From Blautia luti (GTDB lineage: Bacteria > Bacillota > Clostridia > Lachnospirales > Lachnospiraceae): a stretch of 64,000 nt of DNA. Below, one piece after another: positions 9,586-17,434 of the stretch. The position numbers and the translations under genes were made by a program. The stretch is from the NCBI RefSeq assembly GCF_013304735.1, contig NZ_JAAITI010000014.1, positions 33,577-97,576 of the forward strand, given 5' to 3'. The notes beneath the pieces are model-generated. The model was given only the letters and a program-made list of their open reading frames with translations. It made no database searches and had not been told where the DNA came from. Within the stretch, counting starts at the first letter, position 1. Every line of letters begins with the position of its first letter.

Positions 9586-10797
9586 ATGATAAACATAGCA
9601 GTATTAGGCTACGGTACAGTAGGAAGCGGAGTTGTTGAAGTAATCAACACAAACCATGAGAGCATTAACAAAAGAGCCGGAGATGAGATCAACATTAAAT
9701 ACGTTCTCGATCTAAGAGATTTCCCGGGAGATCCGGTTGAGAAAGTTCTGGTTCATGATTATGAAGTGATCGTAAACGATCCGGAAGTAGATATTGTCGT
9801 TGAGGTTATGGGCGGAATTGAGCCTGCTTATACCTTTGTAAAAAGAGCACTTCTGGCAGGAAAGAGCGTAAGCACATCCAACAAGGCCCTGGTAGCCAAA
9901 CATGGTTCCGAGCTTATGGAGATTGCCCAGGAAAAAAATATCAATTTCCTTTTTGAGGCAAGCTGTGGCGGCGGTATCCCGATTATCCGTGCGCTGAATT
10001 CTTCACTGACAGCAGATGAGATCGATGAGATCACAGGAATCCTCAACGGAACAACCAACTACATGCTTTACAAGATGAGCACAGAGAACTGTGATTTTGA
10101 CACTGTTCTGAAAGAGGCTCAGGCGAAGGGTTACGCAGAGGCAGATCCCACTGCAGATGTAGAGGGTGCTGACGCATGCCGTAAGATCGCCATCCTTTCT
10201 TCACTTGCATACGGAAAATTCCTGAATTACGAGGATATTTATACAGAAGGAATCACAAAGATTACACCGGCAGATATGGAATATGCAAAAGAGCTTGGCA
10301 TGACTATCAAGCTTCTTGCCACAAGCCGCAGAATCGGAGATTCTTTTTATGCAATGGTAGCGCCGTTCCTGGTAGGACAGGAGAGCCCGCTTTACAGCGT
10401 AAATGATGTATTTAACGCAGTATTTGTACACGGAAATGTTCTTGGAGACGCCATGTTCTATGGAAGCGGAGCAGGTAAACTTCCGACTGCCAGTGCAGTA
10501 GTGGCTGACGTTGTAGATGAGGCAAAACATCTCCACAGAAATATCATGACAAACTGGAGCAGCTATGCTCTTGAACTCATGGATATGGATGAAGTAGAGG
10601 GACGCTTCTTTGTACGTGTGTCTGATACGACTATGGACGAAGTAGAAAAAGCTTTCGGTGATGTACAGACTATCGAGCCGGATGACCTTCCGGACGAATT
10701 CGGATTTATCACACCGGTGATGAAGCAGGCTGAATATAAAGAGAAGATCAGTAAGCTTACCGGAAAAGTACTGGCAATGATCCGTGTAAAGGATTGA
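9586..10797 (+). CDS. hom: Homoserine dehydrogenase
   Basis: Reduces aspartate semialdehyde to homoserine, the branch point to threonine and methionine. The 403 residues show the N-terminal Rossmann motif LGYGTVGSGVVE near 7-18, the catalytic domain signature NGTTNYML near 155 with GYAEADPTADVEG near 180, and a short C-terminal ACT domain (about 330-403). AGGGAGTAAGC lies before ATG 9586. It sits between the ACT regulator and lysC, with spacings of 4 and 21 bases, which fits one operon controlling aspartate-family flux. Confidence 0.97.
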   Translation: MINIAVLGYGTVGSGVVEVINTNHESINKRAGDEINIKYVLDLRDFPGDPVEKVLVHDYEVIVNDPEVDIVVEVMGGIEPAYTFVKRALLAGKSVSTSNKALVAKHGSELMEIAQEKNINFLFEASCGGGIPIIRALNSSLTADEIDEITGILNGTTNYMLYKMSTENCDFDTVLKEAQAKGYAEADPTADVEGADACRKIAILSSLAYGKFLNYEDIYTEGITKITPADMEYAKELGMTIKLLATSRRIGDSFYAMVAPFLVGQESPLYSVNDVFNAVFVHGNVLGDAMFYGSGAGKLPTASAVVADVVDEAKHLHRNIMTNWSSYALELMDMDEVEGRFFVRVSDTTMDEVEKAFGDVQTIEPDDLPDEFGFITPVMKQAEYKEKISKLTGKVLAMIRVKD

Positions 10798-10818
10798 TGC
10801 CTGAGGAGAAATAAGAAC

Positions 10819-12027
10819 ATGTTAATCGTAAAAAAATTCGGCGGTACTTCTGTGGCAAACAAAGAGCGTATCTTTAATGTTGCCAGAAGATGTATCGAAG
10901 ATTACAAAAAAGGAAACGACGTGGTGGTCGTGCTTTCCGCAATGGGTAAATATACCGATGAGCTGATCACCATGGCGAAAGATATCAACGACAAACCTCC
11001 GAAACGAGAGATGGATATGCTTTTTACCATCGGAGAACAGATGTCAGTGGCACTGATGTCCATGGCTATGGACAGCCTGGGAGTACCGGCTGTTTCCCTG
11101 AATGCGTTTCAGGTAGCTATGCACACAACAAGTGCACATGGAAGCGCACGTCTGAAAAAGATCGATGCCGCACGTATCCGCAGAGAACTGGATAACCGCA
11201 GGATCGTTGTGGTTACAGGATTCCAGGGAATTGATAAGTATAATGACTATACCACACTTGGCCGTGGCGGTTCGGATACCACAGCCGTAGCTCTTGCAGC
11301 AGCACTTCATGCAGATGCCTGCGAGATCTACACCGATGTGGATGGTGTTTACACTGCTGATCCGCGTAAGGTTCCGAAAGCCCGCAAGCTTAAGGAGATC
11401 ACTTACGACGAGATGCTGGATCTGGCAACTCTGGGTGCGGGAGTGCTTCATAACCGTTCTGTGGAGATGGCAAAAAAATACGGCGTACCGCTGGTGGTAC
11501 GTTCCAGTCTCAACAACAGCGAAGGAACTGTGGTAAAGGAGGAAGTAACAGTGGAGAGAATGCTGATCAGCGGTGTTGCTCTGGATACAGATGCAGTACG
11601 TATTGCTGTGATCGGACTTAAAGATTCACCAGGAGTAGCGTTCAAGCTTTTTGATACCCTGGCCAAGAAAAACATCAATGTGGACATGATCCTTCAGTCT
11701 ATCGGCCGTGCCGGAACCAAGGACATTTCCTTTACCGTTGATAAAAATGATCTGGACGATGCAATGGGTGTTCTGGAATCCAACCAGGCACGCATCGGCT
11801 ATGATGAGCTTCATGCGGAGAAAAATATTGCCAAGCTTTCCATCGTGGGAGCCGGTATGATGAGTAACCCGGGTGTTGCCGCAAAAATGTTCGAGAGCCT
11901 TTATAACGAGGGCGTAAACATCAACATGATCGCAACATCTGAGATCCGTGTGACAGTTCTCATTAATGAGAAAGATGGCGTACGTGCCATGAATGCGGTA
12001 CATGATGCGTTTAATCTTGCAGATTAA
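10819..12027 (+). CDS. lysC: Aspartate kinase
   Basis: Phosphorylates aspartate at the entry to lysine, threonine and methionine synthesis. The 402 residues start with KKFGGTSVAN, contain the kinase motif GRGGSDTTAVALAA near 142-156 and end in two ACT domains (about 260-335 and 340-400) for allosteric feedback. This is the monofunctional type. GAGGAGAAATAAGAAC precedes ATG 10819. No lysine riboswitch is visible ahead of the ACT-hom-lysC operon. Confidence 0.97.
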   Translation: MLIVKKFGGTSVANKERIFNVARRCIEDYKKGNDVVVVLSAMGKYTDELITMAKDINDKPPKREMDMLFTIGEQMSVALMSMAMDSLGVPAVSLNAFQVAMHTTSAHGSARLKKIDAARIRRELDNRRIVVVTGFQGIDKYNDYTTLGRGGSDTTAVALAAALHADACEIYTDVDGVYTADPRKVPKARKLKEITYDEMLDLATLGAGVLHNRSVEMAKKYGVPLVVRSSLNNSEGTVVKEEVTVERMLISGVALDTDAVRIAVIGLKDSPGVAFKLFDTLAKKNINVDMILQSIGRAGTKDISFTVDKNDLDDAMGVLESNQARIGYDELHAEKNIAKLSIVGAGMMSNPGVAAKMFESLYNEGVNINMIATSEIRVTVLINEKDGVRAMNAVHDAFNLAD

Positions 12028-12049
12028 ACAAAATAAGAAATGAATGACA

Positions 12050-12085
12050 GGGCGGAGGCTTGGTATAAGTCTCCGCCTTCTATAA
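12050..12085 (+). terminator. Hairpin after lysC
   Basis: GGCGGAG at 12051 pairs with CTCCGCC at 12071, followed by TTCTAT; a weak U-tract. Confidence 0.6.
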
Positions 12086-12122
12086 CGGAGCGATGTTAAT
12101 CGTTCATAAGGAGAGAATTTTT

Positions 12123-12911
12123 ATGAGAAAAAATCTGAAGGGCTGTAAGAAGCTTGCACGGGAAACACTGGCCGGTAATTTTACGGTCCCTGTGATCGGA
12201 AGCATTGCGGTTGCGGCGATGAGCGTGATCTCAAGCTACATTTCCACAGCGCTTTTTCCGGGAGATTCCCTGTATGCAATCATCGGAGGAGAAGTATTCA
12301 GTTTTATCCTTTCTCTGGTGATCTGCGTCTTTTCCGCAGGACTCTACCGGATTTACCTGAATATTTCCAGAAGAGAAGCTTATTCTTTCGGAGATCTTCT
12401 GTACTTTTTCAGCCACCAGCCGGACCATGTAATCGTGGCATCCTTTGTGCTGGCACTGATCAATCTGGTGACGTCCCTTCCACTGGCGTGGTTTTCCTTT
12501 ACAAGTGATATGGGAAATACCGTGGAAGAACAGATGAATTGGGCAGTGACTTACATGCTGCTCACACTTCTCGGGTTCGTGCTGAACCTGCTGGTAGCTA
12601 TGCCATTTACCATGAGTTATTATATTCTGTCCGATAATCCGGACATGAAAGGAATGCAGGCACTGAAAGCCAGTGCGAAGCTTATGAAGGGGCATTACTG
12701 GGAGTATCTGAAGATGCTTTTAAGTTTTATACCGTGGATTATTTTTTCCATGTTTACACTTTATCTGGCACTGATCTGGCTGGTGCCTTATATAGAAACC
12801 TGTATGGCAGTTTTCTATCGGAATATTTCAGGGGAGTTTGATGAGCCTCCGATGGAGCCATATCCACCGGTGACACCGATTCCTCAGTTTCATGATGAGA
12901 CTGAGGCCTGA
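12123..12911 (+). CDS. DUF975-family multi-pass membrane protein
   Basis: A 262-residue membrane protein with about five to six hydrophobic segments (near 22-44, 57-80, 100-122, 138-165, 200-225). The basic N-terminus RKNLKGCKKLAR and the cytoplasmic loop ASAKLMKGHYWEYLKM are typical of DUF975 proteins, whose function is unknown. The ATG at 12123 has AAGGAGAG upstream; an ATG at 12093 does not. The C-terminus is proline-rich (EPPMEPYPPVTPIPQ). It is monocistronic and followed by the gene-free palindrome region. Confidence 0.8.
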   Translation: MRKNLKGCKKLARETLAGNFTVPVIGSIAVAAMSVISSYISTALFPGDSLYAIIGGEVFSFILSLVICVFSAGLYRIYLNISRREAYSFGDLLYFFSHQPDHVIVASFVLALINLVTSLPLAWFSFTSDMGNTVEEQMNWAVTYMLLTLLGFVLNLLVAMPFTMSYYILSDNPDMKGMQALKASAKLMKGHYWEYLKMLLSFIPWIIFSMFTLYLALIWLVPYIETCMAVFYRNISGEFDEPPMEPYPPVTPIPQFHDETEA

Positions 12912-13021
12912 GGCCTCCCGGCGGGGGCGCCTGAATGCGGCAGGCATTTTCTTTCCCGGAGGGGGGACTTGAGGCGTAGGCGTTTTTCCCTTCCGGGGTG
13001 GACCATTTTGGCATGGGGCAA
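12912..13021. other. GC-rich spacer before the palindrome
   Basis: No gene. G-runs and C-runs (for example CCCGGAGGGGGG) differ from flanking DNA and could pair locally, but no defined element was recognised apart from its position next to the large inverted repeat. Confidence 0.5.
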
Positions 13022-13258
13022 TTTACGAGGGGGAAAGCACTCAAAGTTGCGAAGCCCGCTTTTCCCCCTCGAGCTCCCCCTTTCCGGGCACGCAATTGTT
13101 GCAGGTTGTGGGAATGTGTAAAGGTATTAGCGGGGCGATGGATTCTACGGTGTCGGCTGCGGAAAGTTGAGCCGATTTATGCTACGTAAATTTATTGGCG
13201 AAACCTTTTTATTCGCTCCGTACGAAAAGCGGTCTGCGAAGCAGACCTGTTTCTGAAT
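13022..13258 (+). repeat. Structured intergenic repeat, copy 1 (left arm of large palindrome)
   Basis: Left arm of an imperfect inverted repeat spanning 13022-13503. Hairpin A pairs 13026-13036 with 13061-13071 (11 perfect base pairs) around a 24-base loop containing GCACTCAAAGTTGCGAAG. Block GTTGTGGGAATGTGTAAA follows near 13104, then GAGCCGATT near 13169. Hairpin B pairs GGTCTGC (13231-13237) with GCAGACC (13241-13247) across GAA. Open frames across it lack ribosome sites and are not called genes. The nature of the family is unknown. Confidence 0.75.
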
Positions 13259-13295
13259 AACAGTGAAATAACAGCTATACAAGTTATACGCCGTA

Positions 13296-13503
13296 ATTCA
13301 GGGAACAGGCCTGCTATGCAGGCCGCTTTCCCGTCCGCCCTGAACGAACAATCGGCTCAGCCTGACGCTGTCAGTACAGCAGAATACAGGACTGAGCCGA
13401 TACATTTACACATTCCACAACGCACAACAGCGGCGTGGCCAGGAGGGGAAGAGCGCGAGAAGGGGAGACGGCCTTCGCAACTATGAGTGCTTCCCCTTCT
13501 CGC
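13296..13503 (-). repeat. Structured intergenic repeat, copy 2 (right arm, inverted)
   Basis: Reverse-complement copy of the left arm. Hairpin A is 13455-13466 with 13492-13503 (12 perfect pairs), and its loop read on the minus strand is again GCACTCATAGTTGCGAAG. Hairpin B is GGCCTGC (13308-13314) with GCAGGCC (13318-13324). An extra stem C pairs ATCGGCTCAG (13351-13360) with CTGAGCCGAT (13392-13401). Stem sequences differ from copy 1 while pairing is kept. Confidence 0.75.
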
Positions 13504-13512
13504 AAATTATCC

Positions 13513-13618
13513 ACTTTCGTAAAGTGAAAATTATAATCCAAAAAAGAAAAACACACACTTCTAAAATTTACTTCATAAAGTAAAAACTATAATCCAAAAA
13601 AGAAAAACATACACACAC
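13513..13618. repeat. Two tandem A-rich direct repeats of about 46-49 bases
   Basis: Units 13513-13558 and 13570-13618 share the core ATAATCCAAAAAAGAAAAAC and each starts with a small hairpin (ACTTT-CGT-AAAGT and ACTT-CATA-AAGT). Read on the minus strand they give hairpin-free T-rich runs just after the minus-strand gene and may contribute to its termination. Confidence 0.65.
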
Positions 13619-14106
13619 TACAGGTTCAAAGGAAGTCGTCCCACAACATCCTTTGTCAAAATTCCTATGAGAACCCCCGCCAGGACTCCCGCAACCAGCA
13701 GCGCTGGCGCATAAACCATCAAACTCGTATTACTCACCACAATCATGGCCACCATCAATTGCCCAATATTGTGAGTAACACCCCCGGCCACACTGATTCC
13801 GATCAAACTAAAATCAGAATGTTTTTTAAGCACATCCATCACAGTCAGGCTGAGCGCAGCGCCAGCCAGACTATACAAAATACTGAAGAGATTCCCGAAC
13901 ATAAACCCAATCACAAGTATTCTTACAACGGACACAAGAGCCGCCTCGCGGAGTGAATACCGGTCCAGTATAAAAAGTACTGCCAGGTTTGCAAGCCCAA
14001 GCTTGATTCCAGGAATCCCTGCAAACACAGGAATCAGAGACTCTACATATCCAAAAATAATCGCCACTGCGGAAAATAATCCAAGATAAGCTGTTTTTCG
14101 TTTCAT
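13618..14106 (-). CDS. EetB-like Gx transporter-family membrane protein
   Basis: A 162-residue membrane protein of the family annotated as heptaprenyl diphosphate synthase component I or Gx transporter (PF07456-type). It has four to five hydrophobic segments and the conserved IPGIKLGLANLAVLFIL near 31-47 and AGGVTHNIGQL near 108. GAAGGATTTATTT precedes the ATG at 14106. It lies 73 bases after the NusG-II gene on the same strand. In Listeria and Enterococcus electron-transfer loci the equivalent pair is EetA-EetB, which supports an extracellular electron transfer role here; that is inference from context. Confidence 0.82.
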   Translation of the reverse strand: MKRKTAYLGLFSAVAIIFGYVESLIPVFAGIPGIKLGLANLAVLFILDRYSLREAALVSVVRILVIGFMFGNLFSILYSLAGAALSLTVMDVLKKHSDFSLIGISVAGGVTHNIGQLMVAMIVVSNTSLMVYAPALLVAGVLAGVLIGILTKDVVGRLPLNL

Positions 14107-14179
14107 AAATAAATCCTTCCATATGCCACTGTGTCACTGGTAAACGCCAGTGTCTTCAGATGATAAGCAGTTCTCGCAT

Positions 14180-14554
14180 TTACGTCACCGCATCGATTTT
14201 CGGTGAACTCTCCGAGTCTGAATCCTCCGCAGTATTTTCTCCTTCGATCACAACTTTATTAGGAAGACAGATGATAGAACCGCCATGTTCATCCACAGCC
14301 TTCTGTTTCATACAGTAATGATCCGGGCAGGTTGCTTCGGTCATGGTAACTTTTCCGTCTTTGATTTCGCAGACATTGGTGTCCCCGATATGGATAACCT
14401 GATCCTGGGAAAGAGAATAAGTTCCGAATTCTTTTCCGTCAACAGTAATCCGGATCGTATTGTGGGAACGTTTCCCTGCGATTTGAAAACCAAGCCAGAG
14501 AATACCGGCCAGAACCAGAATCCCGGCAATAAAAATCACTTCTTTTTTCTTCAA
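14180..14554 (-). CDS. EetA-like NusG domain II protein, membrane-anchored
   Basis: A 124-residue protein with one N-terminal membrane segment (about 7-26) and an extracytoplasmic NusG-II-type domain (PF07009-type) with GKEFGTYSLSQDQVI and a cysteine set including TCPDHYCMKQ near 85-94. It starts at TTG 14554, with CGGAG eight bases upstream. It is first in the two-gene minus-strand unit with the Gx protein and is divergent from the FMN-binding operon. EetA proteins of flavin electron transfer systems have this layout. The EetA assignment is inference. Confidence 0.8.
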   Translation of the reverse strand: MKKKEVIFIAGILVLAGILWLGFQIAGKRSHNTIRITVDGKEFGTYSLSQDQVIHIGDTNVCEIKDGKVTMTEATCPDHYCMKQKAVDEHGGSIICLPNKVVIEGENTAEDSDSESSPKIDAVT

Positions 14555-14712
14555 AATAAAAACTCCGTTTCTGTCACAGATTCAGAAAAAATCATATCAT
14601 ACTCCCATTCAAAAGGCAAATATAAGTTAAGGATATCTAACCAATATCTGGAAAAGTTACAGCAAAAATTAAAGATACGGAGAAAAAAGTTACCGCGTAC
14701 TAACAAAAAGTA

Positions 14713-14741
14713 TAGACAAGAAAAAAATCAGGTGATATAAT
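14713..14741 (+). promoter_or_regulatory. Promoter of the flavin operon
   Basis: TAGACA (14713-14718), 17-base spacer and TATAAT (14736-14741) with a TGA extended -10. Strong match to the housekeeping consensus. Confidence 0.7.
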
Positions 14742-14764
14742 ACCTAGCTGTAAGTTAGCAATAT

Positions 14765-14790
14765 CTAATTAAAGAAAAATGATTAATTAG
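14765..14790. promoter_or_regulatory. Operator-like inverted repeat downstream of the flavin promoter
   Basis: CTAATTAA and TTAATTAG are perfect 8-base arms separated by 10 bases, starting about 17 bases after the probable transcription start. Position fits a repressor site; the protein is unknown. Confidence 0.4.
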
Positions 14791-14904
14791 AACTAATCTA
14801 TAAATATGAGTAAAAGATATATAACTTATTCAAAAAACGGTTATGTGCAGATGATAGGAACGGACTGTGAATATCTGACTGACTAAATACAGGGGAGAAA
14901 AGAG

Positions 14905-15507
14905 ATGAAAAACCAGAATTTTTATATGAGAGTGATTTCTTTACTGCTGGTAGTTCTGGCTGTGCTTTTTTATAACAGCAGTATGAAAGCCCAGGCAAAC
15001 GAAAAAGAAATTTCGGCTCTGACAGATAAGGTAGACACGCTTCAGGAGCAGCAGAATGAACTTCTCAGTGCACTGGAGACAAGCTATGCAAACCGTATGC
15101 AGAATCAGGCAGCATCCACAGGAACTGACAGCAGTAATGCAGATTCAACAGACGGTGACAAGGCAGCAGACACTTCGGACGGCAAGACATCCGATGCAAA
15201 CGCGGAGGACACAGCAGCGCCAGATTCCGATAACGTATATAAAGATGGAACTTACACAGGAGAGGCCGATGGATACGGTGGAACCATTCAGGTGGAAGTG
15301 ACACTTGCCAGTGATGAAATTACATCCATTAATGTAGTCAGCGCACCAGGTGAGGACAGCGCATATCTTTCACAGGCAGAGAGTGTAATCGATTCCATTT
15401 TAAGCGCCCAGAGTACAGATGTGGATACTGTATCAGGAGCAACATTCAGTTCTACCGGAATCCTGAATGCAGTGGATGAAGCACTTGGAAAGGCGGAAAA
15501 CTCATGA
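14905..15507 (+). CDS. Membrane-anchored FMN-binding domain protein
   Basis: A 200-residue extracytoplasmic redox carrier. A single membrane segment (about 7-25) is followed by a short coiled region (EISALTDKVDTLQEQQNEL), a Ser/Thr/Asp-rich linker and one FMN_bind domain (about 112-196). The flavinylation motif is SGATFSS with the acceptor Thr near 179, the target for covalent FMN attachment by ApbE. GGGGAGAAAAGAG precedes ATG 14905. Its stop overlaps the start of the next gene. Probably PplA-like in role. Confidence 0.9.
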   Translation: MKNQNFYMRVISLLLVVLAVLFYNSSMKAQANEKEISALTDKVDTLQEQQNELLSALETSYANRMQNQAASTGTDSSNADSTDGDKAADTSDGKTSDANAEDTAAPDSDNVYKDGTYTGEADGYGGTIQVEVTLASDEITSINVVSAPGEDSAYLSQAESVIDSILSAQSTDVDTVSGATFSSTGILNAVDEALGKAENS

Positions 15508-16280
15508 AAAAAAGACAGCGGGAAGTAAGGCTGATACGCGCAGGGATACAGCTGGCATTTTTTATTGCTGCTCCGTCTCTGTTTTCCACAGCTTTTGCGG
15601 GAATCAAATCCATTTTTCTCGCCATTGCAGCCGGTCAACCGGTAGAGTGGAATTCCTTTCTGACTGTAACAGCAGTGCTTCTGATCTTTACCTGCTTTTT
15701 CGGAAGACATTTCTGCGGATATGCATGTGCTTTCGGATCTTTCGGAGATGCCGTATATGAAGGTTTTTCCTGGATCTGGACGAAATGTTTTCACAAAAAA
15801 AAGAAACTAGCTCTTTCTGAAAAAATGGTTCACAGACTTCAGAAAGTCAAATATATCGTACTGGCCCTGATTTTACTTTCCTGCCTCACAGGAGTATACG
15901 GAAAGCTTACAGGAACCAGCCCGTGGGATGTTTTTTCCATGATCACTGCAGGACGTCTCCCGAACAGCAAATATCTGGTGGGAATTGTGATTCTGGTTCT
16001 GATCATGGCGGGAATGTGTACACAGGAACGTTTTTTCTGCCAGTTTCTCTGCCCTATGGGAGCGGTTTTTGCATTGATGCCGATCCTTCCGGGAGCACTG
16101 TTTCAGAGAAACCGTGAGAAATGTCCGCCAAAATGCGGCCTCTGTAAAAAAAGATGTCCGGCTCATCTGGACATTGACGGGGACACAGCCAGATCCGGCG
16201 AATGTCTTTGCTGCCATGCATGTGCGGCAACCTGCCCGAGAAAAAATATTCACATTGGAACAACTGAGGAAAATAATTGA
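15504..16280 (+). CDS. NapH/NosR-like 4Fe-4S membrane protein
   Basis: A 258-residue integral membrane iron-sulphur protein with about four to five membrane segments. It has the membrane-edge cysteine motifs FCGYACAFGSFGD near 70-82 and CQFLCPMGA near 180, and two ferredoxin-like clusters near the C-terminus, CPPKCGLCKKRCP and CLCCHACAATCP. Such proteins pass electrons across or along the membrane, often to FMN-binding partners as in NosR/RnfG-like systems. It overlaps the FMN-binding gene by four bases (ATGA) and apbE by a few, so expression is coupled. The electron donor is unknown. Confidence 0.9.
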   Translation: MKKRQREVRLIRAGIQLAFFIAAPSLFSTAFAGIKSIFLAIAAGQPVEWNSFLTVTAVLLIFTCFFGRHFCGYACAFGSFGDAVYEGFSWIWTKCFHKKKKLALSEKMVHRLQKVKYIVLALILLSCLTGVYGKLTGTSPWDVFSMITAGRLPNSKYLVGIVILVLIMAGMCTQERFFCQFLCPMGAVFALMPILPGALFQRNREKCPPKCGLCKKRCPAHLDIDGDTARSGECLCCHACAATCPRKNIHIGTTEENN

Positions 16281-17344
16281 TGGGATATCATGCTTTGAAA
16301 AAGAAAGCTTTTCTTACAACGGCTGCAGTTACAGGAATCACAATGCTATTTCCAGCGCTGTGCATGGCTGCTTCGGAAAAGGATATACAGACATATACGG
16401 ATACAGATTTTGCCATGGATACTGTGGTATCAGAAACACTTTATACCACAGGCGACGATATAAACAGTAAACTGACATCTGTACTGACAGATGTGGAGAC
16501 AAACCTTCTTTCCTGGACCAATGAGAAGTCCCAGATCTACAAGGTGAACGCGGACAGCGGAAAAGATACGGAGATTTCCGAGGAACTTTCCGGGTATCTG
16601 GAGCGCCTTCTGAAGATTGCGAAAGACTCGGACGGAGCTTTTGATCCGACGATCGGGAAGTTGATCCGTCTGTGGGATATCGGGGGAGAAAATCAGAGAA
16701 TTCCGGGAGAAGATGAGATTCAGGAAGTTCTGAAGGACTCCGGATATCAGAAAATTTCTCTTGATGGAAACACGATCCACATGGATGAAGGATGTTCTCT
16801 GGATCTTGGTGCAGCCGGAAAAGGAATCGGCTGTGACCTGATTCTTGAAAATCTGAAAAACCAGAAAGATGTAACAGCGGCGCTTATGAACCTTGGGGGA
16901 AGCAGTGTCATGACTTATGGGAGCAAACCGGATGGTTCTTCCTGGAATGTGGCAGTGACAGATCCCCGTGCTGAAAATGATGACGATTATCTTGGTGTGG
17001 TTGCCTTAAATGGCACAGAATTTCTTTCCACATCCGGAGATTACGAGAAATATTTTATCGAAGATGGTGTAAGATATCACCACATTATGGACCCGTCCAC
17101 CGGTTATCCGGCAAAAAGCGGAGTGACCGGAGTTACGGTAGTCTGTGACACAGGTCTTGAGGCAGACGCACTTTCCACAGCATGTTTCGTTTTGGGTGTG
17201 GAAAAAGGTGCCCAGCTGTTGAAAACTTACGGCGCAGACGGACTTTTTGTGGATGAAGATCATCATGTGTATCTCACGGAAGGGATGAAAGAGCGGTTCA
17301 GCCTGCTTGCGGATTCCTACAGCGTGGAGGATATCCTTGAATAA
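16280..17344 (+). CDS. apbE: FAD:protein FMN transferase
   Basis: Attaches FMN from FAD to a Thr/Ser in DxxSGAT-type sites of exported proteins. The 354 residues begin with a signal/anchor (KKKAFLTTAAVTG, A-rich cleavage region near 30) and contain the ApbE signatures LDLGAAGKGIGCD near 175, MNLGGSSVMTYG near 205 and HHIMDPSTGYPAKSG near 270 with EADALSTACFVLG near 295. The ATG at 16280 overlaps the previous stop (TGATG); a TTG at 16277 is also possible. Its substrates are surely the flanking FMN_bind proteins. Confidence 0.95.
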   Translation: MGYHALKKKAFLTTAAVTGITMLFPALCMAASEKDIQTYTDTDFAMDTVVSETLYTTGDDINSKLTSVLTDVETNLLSWTNEKSQIYKVNADSGKDTEISEELSGYLERLLKIAKDSDGAFDPTIGKLIRLWDIGGENQRIPGEDEIQEVLKDSGYQKISLDGNTIHMDEGCSLDLGAAGKGIGCDLILENLKNQKDVTAALMNLGGSSVMTYGSKPDGSSWNVAVTDPRAENDDDYLGVVALNGTEFLSTSGDYEKYFIEDGVRYHHIMDPSTGYPAKSGVTGVTVVCDTGLEADALSTACFVLGVEKGAQLLKTYGADGLFVDEDHHVYLTEGMKERFSLLADSYSVEDILE

Positions 17345-17434
17345 ACACAGACGGTGGAGCAGTTTGTGGTATTTACGATAGTGACCCCTGGAAAGGTTTC
17401 TATAAATATTTCATATTTTTAGGAGGAATAAGTA

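Larger units (their letters stand above)
14555..14904. other. Divergent regulatory region of the flavin locus
   Basis: AT-rich, no gene. It holds the promoter at 14713-14741, an inverted repeat CTAATTAA/TTAATTAG at 14765-14790, and a leader of about 155 bases before the FMN-binding gene. GTTAAGGATATCTAAC near 14627 is another near-palindrome. Confidence 0.55.

Noticed and set aside
12998..13556. Short open frames in the palindrome region
   Set aside because: They follow the repeat, have no ribosome sites, and both copies show the structure rather than codons conserved.
13513..13618. Two-unit direct repeat as a mini CRISPR
   Set aside because: Only two imperfect units, no cas genes, and the gap is too short.
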